From Chryseobacterium shigense (GTDB taxonomy: Bacteria > Bacteroidota > Bacteroidia > Flavobacteriales > Weeksellaceae), in NCBI RefSeq assembly GCF_900156575.1, contig NZ_FTNY01000006.1, positions 62,001-126,000 on the forward strand: a stretch of 64,000 nt of DNA. The letters are read 5' to 3'. The notes beneath the pieces were generated by a model. The model was not told the DNA's origin. It worked only from the letters and a program-made list of their open reading frames with translations, and did no database searches. The translations under genes were made by a program, and so were the position numbers. Shown piece by piece: positions 27,267 through 35,997 of this stretch; within the stretch, counting starts at the first letter, position 1; every line of letters begins with the position of its first letter.

Positions 27267-27341
27267 AGCAAATCTTTTATGTGAGTGGCGTTAATATCGT
27301 TTTTGATATAGCTGTAAAGCCAATTAAGGTACTAATTTAGG

Positions 27342-28079
27342 TTATTTTTTTTGAAAATTCCAAATTTCCCAAGCTTTTTCTGCTTGCTGTTCAAGCATGT
27401 AATATCCGTTCACGGTTTTAGCCCCTTTTTCAGATGCTTTAATGATGAATTGAGTGTAGTTGGGGTTGTAGATCAGATCAATAATCAGGTGTTTGGGAGT
27501 GATTCCTTCAAAGGGAAACTCGAGGCAGTCTTCAACATTGGGGAATGTTCCTACGGGAGTACACTGGATAATGATTTTATGATCACGAACGGTTTCCTGG
27601 TCCAGGTTTTTGAAATTAATCTCAGCATTTCTTGAAATGATAATCGATGGAATTCCATGTTTATCCATTACATATTTTACGGCTTTCGCGGCACCTCCGT
27701 TTCCCAGGATTAAAGCTTTATCCTGGTGGGTTTTCTTGTGAAGTAGAAATGTTTTCTCGAAACCAAAAGCATCGGTGTTATAACCGATCTTTTTTCCGTC
27801 TTTGATCAAAACGCAGTTGACCGCACCTATTTTTTCTGCTTCATCACTAAGTCCGTCGAGGTATTCGATAATCTTTTCCTTGTAAGGGATCGTCACATTG
27901 AATCCTAAAAGTTCCGGATCGGTAAAGAGGTTTTCCACTTCATTTATTTCATTCAGATCAAAAATATCGTAGGTGAAGTCTTTCAGCATAAGCTTCTGGA
28001 ACTTGTCTTCAAAGAATTTTTTGGAAAAGGAATAGGAAATATTCTTTCCTATGAGCCCTAGTTTTTTATTGGAATCCAT
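27342..28079 (-). CDS. aroE: Shikimate dehydrogenase
   Basis: 245 residues. It catalyses NADPH-dependent reduction of 3-dehydroshikimate in the aromatic amino-acid pathway. The substrate-site block SYSFSKKFF (about 15-23), NVTIPYKEKI with the catalytic Lys (about 60-69), and the dinucleotide loop GNGGAAKAV (about 121-129) are in place. The length is slightly short but normal for Bacteroidetes. Confidence 0.93.
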   Translation of the reverse strand: MDSNKKLGLIGKNISYSFSKKFFEDKFQKLMLKDFTYDIFDLNEINEVENLFTDPELLGFNVTIPYKEKIIEYLDGLSDEAEKIGAVNCVLIKDGKKIGYNTDAFGFEKTFLLHKKTHQDKALILGNGGAAKAVKYVMDKHGIPSIIISRNAEINFKNLDQETVRDHKIIIQCTPVGTFPNVEDCLEFPFEGITPKHLIIDLIYNPNYTQFIIKASEKGAKTVNGYYMLEQQAEKAWEIWNFQKK

Positions 28080-28086
28080 AGATCAA

Positions 28087-28118
28087 AAATAAAAAAAAGA
28101 CCGAATAAATCGGTCTTT
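28087..28118 (-). terminator. Intrinsic terminator after the endonuclease gene
   Basis: A 9-bp stem (AAAGACCGA at 28096-28104 with TCGGTCTTT at 28110-28118) with a 5-base loop, followed on the minus strand by an eight-T run. It separates the endonuclease I gene from aroE. Confidence 0.88.
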
Positions 28119-28139
28119 ATAATCAAATATTTTTAAGGT

Positions 28140-29936
28140 TTATTCTACAATGAATTTTGTAGAGAAACGGTCTGTTTTCAGGATGTAGTTTCCTTTGGTC
28201 AGTCCTTTCAGACTGATTTTATTAGAATTTTTGAAAGGATTGAAGATCACTTCAATAAGTTTTCCTGAAAGGTCATAGATTTCAGCTTTTACAATTTTGC
28301 TTAAGTTTTCACCTTTCACAAATAATTCATTATTTCTCACCGGGTTAGGGTAAATAGAAAATTCAGATTTTTCTTTTTTCACATCTGAAGTTCCTAATGA
28401 ATTGAAACATGTCCAGCTTAGGTCATCGATAGCCACTCTGTTTGTTGTGATTGGGTTGACTATTTTAATGATGACATCCCCACTTACGTTAATATTATCA
28501 ATTGTAATTGCAGCGGTTGGAGCGGTTGAAGAGTAGGCTATTGTTCCTACGGTAACTCCATTGATCTGAACATTTAGATTTCCTGAACTCCCACCAAATT
28601 TTAATTGGGCTTTTACAGATAAGCTTTTAACTCCTCCAGAAATTGAAGAACTCGTAAGGCTTCCGTCTCTGATGGTAATTGCTTTGCCTGAAATAGTCTG
28701 GTCAGTTCTTGCATCTGTTGCAGTCCATATGATATTATTATTTGTCCATGTTCTTGTTGAATAGCCCGAGTCAGAAGCGGGGATATTATCAAAGTTTTCA
28801 GTTCCGCAGCTTGTGTTTCCGCCAGGTTGACCAGCCAGAGTAGTTTCTGTAGCGATATTACTTTGAGGGGATGGATTTCCAGCAGCGTCTTTAGCGATAA
28901 TATAAAAGTTATAGGCTGTAGAAGATGATAAATTGGTAACCACAGTTGACGTTAAAGATCCTGAAACAGTAGCTTTTAAAACACTGTTCGCATAGATCTC
29001 ATAAGATGCTACTCCGATATTATCTGTAGCGGCAGTCCAGTTTAAAGCTACAGAGTTCGAGGTCGGGTTGTTGGCCACCACATTGGTTGCAGAAGTAGGA
29101 GGAGTCGTATCCAGAACCGGAGTTCCCCAGATTTGAGCTGCATATTCAGGGTGATCAATAAAAGGGTTTCTGTTTCCCTGATAAGTATATGATGCATTGT
29201 TTCTCGCTATTTCTTCAGGAGATACAGGGTCCATGATATGCCATTCCAAATATTGCTGAAGAGCCCAAGGTTGTAACCCTGGAAATGTTGAACCTCCTAA
29301 CATTCCTCCTGACGTAAAACCTGATAGCTTGGCTTCGTATCTTGTTACAAAATAAAAGATCATCCTAGCAACATCACCCTTAAATGCATCGATAGGTTCA
29401 AATACCGTTCCTGAATATCCGGGAGATACAGAGGTGCCTAATTTAGAATTGTTTTGTGAAGTGTAAGAAACATTATTTCCTACTTTTCCGTACGGAAAAT
29501 TTGATCTCTTACCATTTACTTTTCCATCAGTAGGACGAATAAAGTGAATATCTGCTACCATTGGAGAGGCTGAGCTAAATAAGCTTTGAGGGATGACGTG
29601 TTCACGGTTGTAGCAGTCTCCTTCATTGACATAATTTCCACATTTCTTAATTCCAGGTGTAAAATTATATGGATCTGTTCCTGCAGGGTTTTCAGAGTAC
29701 ATGTCAAGAACAGTTCCGTCATTTTCGTAGAAATAATCACGATCTGTTGTGTTATAACCACTCCATAGTCCATCATACCCGTGATCTATGTGTCCGTTTT
29801 CTATGATCGTTTTCAGGGCTGTTTTCAGAGGAGCACCTGTTAAACCAGTAGCGGGATTATAGTATCCTGCCGGAATTTGGGCTAATGTATTAATTAATAC
29901 AAAGCTTAATAAAAAAAAAGATAAAATTCGTTTCAT
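28140..29936 (-). CDS. Secreted endonuclease I family protein with T9SS sorting tail
   Basis: 598 residues. Signal peptide at 1-20 (cut after LAQ). The nuclease region (about 25-270) contains the motif CYNREHVIPQSLF (about 108-120) with the catalytic His and is followed by ADIHFIRPTDGKVNGKRSN, both typical of endonuclease I/NucM enzymes. A fibronectin type III domain follows (about 275-365), then a carbohydrate-binding-like region, and a C-terminal Por-secretion tail starting near IYPNPVRNNELFV and ending in YILKTDRFSTKFIVE. It probably degrades extracellular DNA for nutrition or biofilm turnover. Confidence 0.92.
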   Translation of the reverse strand: MKRILSFFLLSFVLINTLAQIPAGYYNPATGLTGAPLKTALKTIIENGHIDHGYDGLWSGYNTTDRDYFYENDGTVLDMYSENPAGTDPYNFTPGIKKCGNYVNEGDCYNREHVIPQSLFSSASPMVADIHFIRPTDGKVNGKRSNFPYGKVGNNVSYTSQNNSKLGTSVSPGYSGTVFEPIDAFKGDVARMIFYFVTRYEAKLSGFTSGGMLGGSTFPGLQPWALQQYLEWHIMDPVSPEEIARNNASYTYQGNRNPFIDHPEYAAQIWGTPVLDTTPPTSATNVVANNPTSNSVALNWTAATDNIGVASYEIYANSVLKATVSGSLTSTVVTNLSSSTAYNFYIIAKDAAGNPSPQSNIATETTLAGQPGGNTSCGTENFDNIPASDSGYSTRTWTNNNIIWTATDARTDQTISGKAITIRDGSLTSSSISGGVKSLSVKAQLKFGGSSGNLNVQINGVTVGTIAYSSTAPTAAITIDNINVSGDVIIKIVNPITTNRVAIDDLSWTCFNSLGTSDVKKEKSEFSIYPNPVRNNELFVKGENLSKIVKAEIYDLSGKLIEVIFNPFKNSNKISLKGLTKGNYILKTDRFSTKFIVE

Positions 29937-30006
29937 TTAAAAAAAATTGGGATGTAAAGGTACAAAAATTCAAAAATGAAGTATATTTTATTTTTGAGGA
30001 AGTATA

Positions 30007-31212
30007 TTAACTTTTAGTAATATAGTCTTTGTTGATTTTGGAAAAGAACCATGAAATTATGATTCCGAAAAGGGAAGCAGTAAGTGCTACAATAACATAA
30101 TTCTTCCCAACAATTTTTACCGGGAATGGCAATAGTTCGTTGGCTCGGAAGAATTCCGTGTAAAGCTGGAAATAGCAAAGGATAGTTCCTGCAATTAATC
30201 CTGAGATGACTCCGGATATCACGATAAGTATTCCGGTATAAAAATAGGTCATCCTTAAATGGCTTAAGGGAAAACCAAGTGAAATAAGGGATCTGGATTG
30301 TTCTTTTTTGTCAATTTGAAGAATAATAATGGCCCCTGCCAGATTGAATGTAGTAATGAAGATAACGAGTGCAAAGATCAGGTAGATGAACATTTTTTCT
30401 GTATTGATCATCTTCCAGAAGGCTGCATTTTCTTCTTCCTTAGTTTTTATTTCTACATTTTTACCCAGCGAGCTAAGTAGGTTTTGTTTTACACTGTCGG
30501 CATTTTCCGGATTTTTTAACTTGATAACAATCTGATACGCTGATTTTTTTGGCAAGCTAAGAAGTTCTTCCGTAAGTTCGATAGGCGCAATGATGTAACT
30601 GTCCAGTTGTTCTTTTCCGGGAAAAACACCAGTAACCAGAAAATCTCTTTTGTTATAAATATCTTCTTCCTTATTGATGATGCCGGTTCCGGGTTTAGGC
30701 ATGAAAACCGTAGCATAATTGCTTGTAGAGTCTATGGGAATGGATAACCTGTTATGCAGATTGGTTTCCATCAATACTTCATTAGAATATTTGAAACTTG
30801 GATAAGTTCCGTAAAATACTTCCTCATTGATAGGATTAACCTTTATATAAGCGGAGTCTACCCCTCTTATGTAGGCAATATCCCCCTTTCCTTTATAATT
30901 GACATAGACTTTCTCTTCAATCACACGCGAAAAACTGCTGATGGCCTTATTGTTTTTTAAAACATGCATCACCTTGTCCAGATTTTTAACTGTTTTTCCT
31001 GAAGCACTTTTAAGAGTCAGGTCCGCGTGAAGATTGGAAATAAGATCTTTGTTCAGGGTTTCAAGTCCTGAGAATACTGAAATGATGACGAACATTGCAG
31101 TTACAGCAACCATCATGGCACCTGCCGAAAGCCACGTAATGAACGTCACGGCGGTACTTCCTTTTTTAGCCAAAAGGTATCTGGATGCTATGTAAAATGC
31201 AATATTCTTCAA
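30007..31212 (-). CDS. LolC/LolE-like ABC transporter permease
   Basis: 401 residues with one N-terminal helix (about 22-46), a large periplasmic domain, and three C-terminal helices (about 273-295, 318-345, 365-392). This is the FtsX/LolCE topology. The N-terminal motif IASRYLLAKKGSTAVTFITW is characteristic of Bacteroidetes members of the family that extract lipoproteins or similar substrates from the inner membrane. The partner ATPase is not in the window. It starts four bases after rbfA, so the two are co-transcribed. Confidence 0.87.
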   Translation of the reverse strand: MKNIAFYIASRYLLAKKGSTAVTFITWLSAGAMMVAVTAMFVIISVFSGLETLNKDLISNLHADLTLKSASGKTVKNLDKVMHVLKNNKAISSFSRVIEEKVYVNYKGKGDIAYIRGVDSAYIKVNPINEEVFYGTYPSFKYSNEVLMETNLHNRLSIPIDSTSNYATVFMPKPGTGIINKEEDIYNKRDFLVTGVFPGKEQLDSYIIAPIELTEELLSLPKKSAYQIVIKLKNPENADSVKQNLLSSLGKNVEIKTKEEENAAFWKMINTEKMFIYLIFALVIFITTFNLAGAIIILQIDKKEQSRSLISLGFPLSHLRMTYFYTGILIVISGVISGLIAGTILCYFQLYTEFFRANELLPFPVKIVGKNYVIVALTASLFGIIISWFFSKINKDYITKS

Positions 31213-31216
31213 GATC

Positions 31217-31576
31217 TTATAAAACCGGGTTGTCGCCTTCGCCTCTTAGTTCTTTCTCTAATTTTTCAACGTCATCAAGAGCAGTGTCCAGGTAAAAGTT
31301 AAGTTGAGGAATGATACGTACCTGTTTCCCCATCTTCTGGCCAATAAAATTTCTGTACTGAGCTTTATTTTCTTCAATTTCCTTCATAACCGCAGAACGA
31401 AATTCCTGAGGGAAAATACTTAAATAAATCTTGGCAACCCCAAGGTCTGCCGATACTTTTACGTCTGAAACGGATACTAATATACTCTGCTTGCTTTCTG
31501 AAGCCTGTTTGCGGAAAAGCTCTGCGAAGTCTTCCTGAATGATCTGTGCTACTTTTCTTTGTCTGTTACTTTCCAT
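31217..31576 (-). CDS. rbfA: 30S ribosome-binding factor A
   Basis: 119 residues. The N-terminus SNRQRKVAQIIQEDFAELF and the central VKVSADLGVAKIYLSIF block match RbfA, a KH-fold protein needed for maturation of the 17S rRNA precursor and for cold adaptation. A TAAATTTG -7-like box sits at 31585-31592 on the minus strand, very close to the start codon. Confidence 0.93.
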   Translation of the reverse strand: MESNRQRKVAQIIQEDFAELFRKQASESKQSILVSVSDVKVSADLGVAKIYLSIFPQEFRSAVMKEIEENKAQYRNFIGQKMGKQVRIIPQLNFYLDTALDDVEKLEKELRGEGDNPVL

Positions 31577-31670
31577 AAGTTATGCAAATTTAGTACTTTT
31601 GTTTGAATTGATACCTTTGAAATTCAGCTCCGGTATCAAATTTACGATTTAATTATATTTATTAGTATTT

Positions 31671-32069
31671 ATGAAGCTAGAACATATTGGTATTGCCGTG
31701 AAATCTTTGGGGGTCTCTGATGAGCTTTTTGCTAAATTATTAGGAAAAGAATCCTATAAAAAAGAAAGTGTGGAAAGGGAAGGAGTCGTCACTTCTTTTT
31801 ATGAGACAGGAGAAAGTAAAATAGAGCTGTTAGAAGCGAGTCATCCTGAAAGTCCGATCTCAAAATTTATCGATAAAAAGGGCGAAGGTATCCATCATCT
31901 GGCATTTGGCGTAGAAAATATTCTTGAAGAGATCGAAAGATTAAAAAAAGAAGGATTCCAGTTTATCTTTGAAGAACCGAAAGAAGGTGCTGATAACAAA
32001 TTAGTTGTCTTCCTGCACCCGAAATCCACCAATGGGGTGCTGGTAGAACTTTGTCAAGAAAAGCAATAA
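31671..32069 (+). CDS. mce: Methylmalonyl-CoA epimerase
   Basis: 132 residues of the glyoxalase/VOC fold. The metal ligands fit the family: His5 (LEHIGIAV), His75-76 (GIHHLAFGV), and a Glu near the end (VLVELCQ). It interconverts the S and R forms of methylmalonyl-CoA in propionate metabolism. Divergent from rbfA and just upstream of the tRNA. Confidence 0.92.
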   Translation: MKLEHIGIAVKSLGVSDELFAKLLGKESYKKESVEREGVVTSFYETGESKIELLEASHPESPISKFIDKKGEGIHHLAFGVENILEEIERLKKEGFQFIFEEPKEGADNKLVVFLHPKSTNGVLVELCQEKQ

Positions 32070-32075
32070 AAAGTT

Positions 32076-32104
32076 TTGTAGTGAAAGAAATTTTACTATT
32101 TTTG
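32076..32104 (+). promoter_or_regulatory. Promoter of the CAU tRNA
   Basis: A TTG at 32076-32078 and TATTTTTG at 32097-32104 match the Bacteroidetes -33 TTG and -7 TAnnTTTG elements with 18 bases between them. The tRNA begins 27 bases further on. Confidence 0.65.
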
Positions 32105-32131
32105 CAATCACAAAATTTAACCAAGTTTTGA

Positions 32132-32205
32132 GGTCCTATAGCTCAGTTGGTTAGAGCACCTGACTCATAATCAGGTTGTCCTTGGTTCGAGCCCAAGTGG
32201 GACCA
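32132..32205 (+). tRNA. tRNA with anticodon CAU (Met elongator or Ile2)
   Basis: Full cloverleaf. The acceptor stem GGTCCTA pairs with TGGGACC, the D arm is GCTCAGTTGGTTAGAGC, the anticodon stem CCTGA/TCAGG encloses loop CTCATAA with anticodon CAT, and the T arm is CTTGG-TTCGAGC-CCAAG. The discriminator is A and CCA is not encoded. A CAU anticodon without the initiator features means either elongator Met or lysidine-modified Ile; the sequence alone does not settle it. Its 3' half is the attachment site of the island. Confidence 0.93.
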
Positions 32206-32248
32206 CCTTTTAAATCAAGCACTTACAGCGATGTAGGTGCTTTTTTTT
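32164..32248 (+). repeat. attL: tRNA 3' half plus terminator
   Basis: The 3' 42 bases of the tRNA and the following hairpin correspond position by position to 58147-58231. The differences are concentrated in stems and are compensatory. The crossover core is not determined; the longest identical runs are CTCATAATCAGGT and TGGTTCGAGCCCA. Confidence 0.8.
32218..32248 (+). terminator. Terminator downstream of the tRNA
   Basis: Stem AGCACTTACA (32218-32227) with TGTAGGTGCT (32232-32241), one G-T pair, 4-base loop, then a run of T. A matching hairpin with compensatory changes recurs after the tRNA fragment at the right end of the island. Confidence 0.85.
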
Positions 32249-32346
32249 GGTTTCAAGTATAACAAAAGTATAACGTAGTTGCTGATTCAAAGATAGTTAT
32301 TGTTTTCATTTAATTGCAAATAATTGTATTTTTGAAAAAAATTACA

Positions 32347-33102
32347 ATGATGGAAAATATATATTTTAACACACTCGATCGATTTTTATCAATCCGTTTT
32401 GAAAAACTTAAATTTTATATCGCATTTTTTTACTTTCCTATACTCATTGCAATTGCTTTGATCTGCAATATAATTTCTGAAGCCAGCGGTTTTTCATTGC
32501 TTACAATTTTTCCGTTGGTTATTGGTGCGCCAATGTTAATGATCCCAGCAATTTATTTTCTACGAGGCGAAAATTATTTCATTCTCAGAGAATTTGTGAA
32601 GGGTTTGGATACAAGTCATATCAATTGTGATCTGCAATCCATTTTCAAGGTGGAAGCTGTACAATTGTTTTATCAGGAAAAATTAAATAAGCTTCAATCA
32701 GTTTTTAATTTTATTTATCATAAGGACAATAATTCGCAGGACTGTTTAAATTACAAACCGAATAAAAAATTATCAAAAAGATCAAGAGAAAAGCTTGAGA
32801 ATTTTTACAATGAAGAAGCAAATAAATATTTTGATATTTGCGAATATGATCTGGATTTTTTTACTGAACTCATAGAGGGGAAACGGAATGCCGGATCAAA
32901 TACTATCCTTTTAAATGAAGACCTCTCAAATAATGACATTATATCTTTAATCGATGCGATCCACGACCATACGGGTATTTATCAGATCCGGATCCAATTG
33001 TTGTTTAAAAGATATAAAAAGAATAATAACGGCTATCAAAATCTCAACTGGCGTTCTATTAAGTCTTCTAAAAGCCAATGTGTTAGTGTCGGTAAAAGTT
33101 AA
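32347..33102 (+). CDS. Unknown membrane-anchored protein at the island's left end
   Basis: 251 residues from the ATG at 32347; another ATG follows immediately, and an upstream start at 32314 is less likely. Two hydrophobic segments (about 20-40 and 47-65 from this start) precede a long soluble region with many Lys/Asn/Asp residues. The family is not recognised. It is the first gene inside attL and reads in the same direction as the mobilization module. Confidence 0.6.
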   Translation: MMENIYFNTLDRFLSIRFEKLKFYIAFFYFPILIAIALICNIISEASGFSLLTIFPLVIGAPMLMIPAIYFLRGENYFILREFVKGLDTSHINCDLQSIFKVEAVQLFYQEKLNKLQSVFNFIYHKDNNSQDCLNYKPNKKLSKRSREKLENFYNEEANKYFDICEYDLDFFTELIEGKRNAGSNTILLNEDLSNNDIISLIDAIHDHTGIYQIRIQLLFKRYKKNNNGYQNLNWRSIKSSKSQCVSVGKS

Positions 33103-33209
33103 TTTTTTCTACAATTTATCTATTAACTTTTTGCTGTCAGAAGTTAATTTCTAAGGTTTCATCCACGTTCATTTATACAATTTTGTGTCATTAATCAAAA
33201 ACAACTGAT

Positions 33210-33506
33210 ATGACACAAGTTCAATTACAGCAAGAATTAAACGAAATAAAGAAACTCCTGAAGGAGAACTTTATTAACAGCAAAGATGTTTTGACCTCGA
33301 ATGAAGTTCTCAAATATCTCAATGTAAGCTACAGCTTACTTTCAAAATTAACATCTGCCGGACTTATTCCCTTTTATAAGCCCACCAATGGACTACTATT
33401 CTTTTTCAGATCCGAACTGCACGATTGGATAAAAGAAAACAAGATCTACTCCGAAAAAGATGCAGAAAATCTTTTAAAAAATCACCATACCAATAAAAAA
33501 GCATAA
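33210..33506 (+). CDS. Excisionase-like helix-turn-helix protein
   Basis: 98 residues. A short coiled N-terminus (about 3-22) is followed by a MerR/excisionase-type winged helix (LTSNEVLKYLNVSYSLLSKL, then a wing with GLIPFYKPTNGLLFFFRSELHDWI). Proteins of this kind sit next to repA in Bacteroidetes mobilizable elements and may control excision or replication. Its stop codon lies in the left arm of an intrinsic terminator. Confidence 0.8.
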   Translation: MTQVQLQQELNEIKKLLKENFINSKDVLTSNEVLKYLNVSYSLLSKLTSAGLIPFYKPTNGLLFFFRSELHDWIKENKIYSEKDAENLLKNHHTNKKA

Positions 33507-33524
33507 TTGCTCTGTTATGCTTTT
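33497..33524 (+). terminator. Terminator after the HTH gene
   Basis: AAAAGCATAA (33497-33506) pairs with TTATGCTTTT (33515-33524) around an 8-base loop. The stop codon of the HTH gene is in the left arm. Confidence 0.75.
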
Positions 33525-33591
33525 AACAATTCTTGTTTCAAACCTAAATATGAGACAGATATAGTCCGTATTTATCAATTATCAAACAGTT

Positions 33592-34623
33592 ATGGACATA
33601 AAACCAAACAGGTTGACCGATCTTTCAGATGGTAAATTCAATAGTGCAGTAAGTAGTTCTAATGAAATTAATATACTGATGGATCATTTAGCGAACGAAT
33701 GGATAGAGATCGCCAAAAAGCTACCTAATCCTAAGCCCCTTTTCGGGAACATATGGCATCAGGGAGAAGTAGCAATTTTATTTAGCAATACCGGAAAAGG
33801 AAAATCAATTTTAGCCGTACAATTGGCGGACAGCATAACAAAAGGACATTCAATAATTACTTTGGATGTGTATAAACAAATTGCAATCTATTTTGATTTT
33901 GAGCTTTCAACAAAAGCATTTCAAAGAAGATACTCGGATGAAGATGAAAACTCACATCAATTCAGCGATGATTTTATCCGTGTTGAAATTGATAGAGACA
34001 AACATTTAGAATCCGATGAGAAATCATTTGAAGAATTAATCATAGAATCTGTAAAGTTTCAGGTTGAAAAATCAAATGCACAGGTTGTGATCATAGATAA
34101 CATTACTTTTTTATCGGCAACCAATGAAAAAAGCAAAGAAGCCCTATCCCTGATGAAACTGATATTAGACCTATCCCGAAAGAAGAGTCTTGCGATCCTG
34201 CTCATTGCCCATACTCCTAAAAGAGATATTTTCAAGCCTATCCAGTTGGAAGATCTGGCTGGAAGCAAGGCTTTGAGCAATTTTTGTGATACCGTTTTTT
34301 GTATTGGAGAATCCATCAAAGGTTCGAAAATAAGATATATAAAACAACTTAAAAACAGGAATTATCCGATTGAATTTCACGAAAACAATGTTATTGAATG
34401 TGAAGTAGTGAAAGAAAGTTCATTCTTACAGTTCAAGTTTGTTGATCTTAATTCGGAAGATGAACATTTGAAGAAGATCAGTGAGAAGTCTAAGGATAGG
34501 ATTGATGAGATTATTGAACTGAAGAATCAAAATTTATCGAATGTAGAGATAGCAAAAAGATTGGGTGTGAGTGAATCTGCAATCCGGAGAAGGATTAATA
34601 AGTATCATAAAAAAAGCCAATAA
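33592..34623 (+). CDS. RepA-like RecA-fold ATPase with C-terminal HTH
   Basis: 343 residues. Walker A is SNTGKGKS (65-72). A Walker-B-like AQVVIIDNITFLS lies around 160-172, followed by LAILLIAHTPKRD, as in RepA/DnaB-type hexameric helicases. The C-terminus (about 312-341) forms a homeodomain-like HTH (NVEIAKRLGVSESAIRRRI). It is probably the replicative helicase of the element, acting with the downstream primase. Ends two bases into the repeat-rich spacer that may be the origin. Confidence 0.85.
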   Translation: MDIKPNRLTDLSDGKFNSAVSSSNEINILMDHLANEWIEIAKKLPNPKPLFGNIWHQGEVAILFSNTGKGKSILAVQLADSITKGHSIITLDVYKQIAIYFDFELSTKAFQRRYSDEDENSHQFSDDFIRVEIDRDKHLESDEKSFEELIIESVKFQVEKSNAQVVIIDNITFLSATNEKSKEALSLMKLILDLSRKKSLAILLIAHTPKRDIFKPIQLEDLAGSKALSNFCDTVFCIGESIKGSKIRYIKQLKNRNYPIEFHENNVIECEVVKESSFLQFKFVDLNSEDEHLKKISEKSKDRIDEIIELKNQNLSNVEIAKRLGVSESAIRRRINKYHKKSQ

Positions 34624-34634
34624 CAACAACGAAA

Positions 34635-34845
34635 AGCGACGAGGATATTTTAATGGTTAACTATCTGAAAATGAATAGTATAAGCTTTATGTGTTAAAAG
34701 ATTCATCTCGTCGCTAATCATTACTTCATATTGTCTCGTCACTAAGCAACGAGCTATTTTCAAGATAATTTAGCGACGAGACGAAATAATATTATTTTCG
34801 ATTAAATATTTTACGCAAATTATTGTTTTTCAATTAATTGAAAAA
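34635..34845. other. Candidate replication origin: AGCGACGAG repeats and AT-rich palindrome
   Basis: The 347-base spacer between repA and the primase gene has no ORF but holds five copies of a 9-mer: AGCGACGAG at 34635-34643 and 34772-34780, the inverse CTCGTCGCT at 34707-34715, and variants CTCGTCACT at 34735-34743 and AGCAACGAG at 34745-34753. The last two form an inverted pair around one base. A 20-bp AT-rich palindrome lies at 34826-34845. Iteron-like repeats next to an AT-rich segment between helicase and primase genes suggest an origin; this is inference. Confidence 0.5.
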
Positions 34846-34970
34846 ATATTTAGTTAAGATTTAGCCTTGTTGCTACTCGTCAATTCTTCAAAATTCTTCA
34901 AAACTAAACCCGTCAATTTGAACCAATAGTACACCTACTATTTATTACTAAAAACATTAAACATTACAAA

Positions 34971-35849
34971 ATGAACTGCAAACAATTCAACAGCATACCG
35001 TTGGAAGAAGTCCTCCTTTCTCTCGGACACCTTCCCACAAAACAAAATGAAAAAGAAGCTTGGTATCTCAACCCCTTTGCCCGCGAATCCCAAGCCTCTT
35101 TTAAAATCAATAAAAGCCTAAACTATTGGTATCTGTTTTCAGAAGGAATCGGTGGAACCAACACCGACTTTATGAAGAAATACCTAAACGCTTCGGTCAA
35201 TGAAGTTTTAGTTTGGGCAGAAGATCAGAATTTCTCTTCTTTTCACCAGCAAAATATCTCAGATCGGAAAGTAGAAAATCTTCCTGCAAATTATGAGATC
35301 ATTGAAATTAAGAACGTTCAGCATCCTGCACTTCTGGAATATTTGAATGAAAGAAAAGTAGATAGCCAAATCGAATTTTTAAAAGAGATTCATTATCGAA
35401 TGAATGACAATTATTATTTCGGAATTGGATTTAAAAACGATTCCGGTGGTTATGAAATCCGCAATAAATATTCAAAAATTTGTTTGGGTAAAAAGGATGT
35501 TTCTACCATAAAAAATGCATCAGAATCGCTTCGGGTTTTCGAGGGCTTTTTCGATTTTCTTTCATTTAAAAATATAGAGGAATTTTTACAAAAAGAGCCT
35601 GCCGATTATCTCATTTTGAATTCAGTTTCGATGATTTCTAAGATTAAAAATTCACTCGATAATTATGAAAATATTGAGCTTTATTTTGACAATGACGAAG
35701 CCGGAAATCGTGCGATTGAAATGATTAAAAATGAAAATCAAAACGTAGAAGATTGTAGGGTTTTATATTCAGATTTTAAAGACTTGAATGATTGGATGAT
35801 TCATAAAAACCCATCACCTGAAAGACAAGTCAAACAAAGGAGAAGGTGA
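34971..35849 (+). CDS. Toprim-domain DNA primase of the element
   Basis: 292 residues. The N-terminus (about 1-80) resembles the short zinc-finger-less CHC2-like module of Bacteroidetes element primases (WYLNPFARESQASFKINKSLNYWYLFSEGIGG). The C-terminal Toprim domain has its Glu in RVFEGFFDFLSF and a DxD motif in IELYFDNDEAGNRAI. It is expected to synthesise primers for element replication with the RepA-like helicase. Confidence 0.85.
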   Translation: MNCKQFNSIPLEEVLLSLGHLPTKQNEKEAWYLNPFARESQASFKINKSLNYWYLFSEGIGGTNTDFMKKYLNASVNEVLVWAEDQNFSSFHQQNISDRKVENLPANYEIIEIKNVQHPALLEYLNERKVDSQIEFLKEIHYRMNDNYYFGIGFKNDSGGYEIRNKYSKICLGKKDVSTIKNASESLRVFEGFFDFLSFKNIEEFLQKEPADYLILNSVSMISKIKNSLDNYENIELYFDNDEAGNRAIEMIKNENQNVEDCRVLYSDFKDLNDWMIHKNPSPERQVKQRRR

Positions 35850-35997
35850 GTAAAATAAACACAGGTAAAATATGGTGGTATGTTAGTGCAAAAAGTACCC
35901 AAAGTTTACAATAAGCGTAGCCGCTGATTGCAAAATTGGGATTTTTGATTTCTTCCTATCGTCAGAAATGTTTTGAAACACACTAAAATTAAACACA
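35850..35997. other. Candidate oriT region upstream of mobC
   Basis: A 148-base non-coding spacer directly upstream of mobC-mobA, the usual place for the transfer origin of mobilizable elements. It contains AATAAGCGTAGCCGCTGATT (about 35909-35929) with a short GCG/CGC inverted element. No experimentally known nic site is recognised, so this rests on position. Confidence 0.3.
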
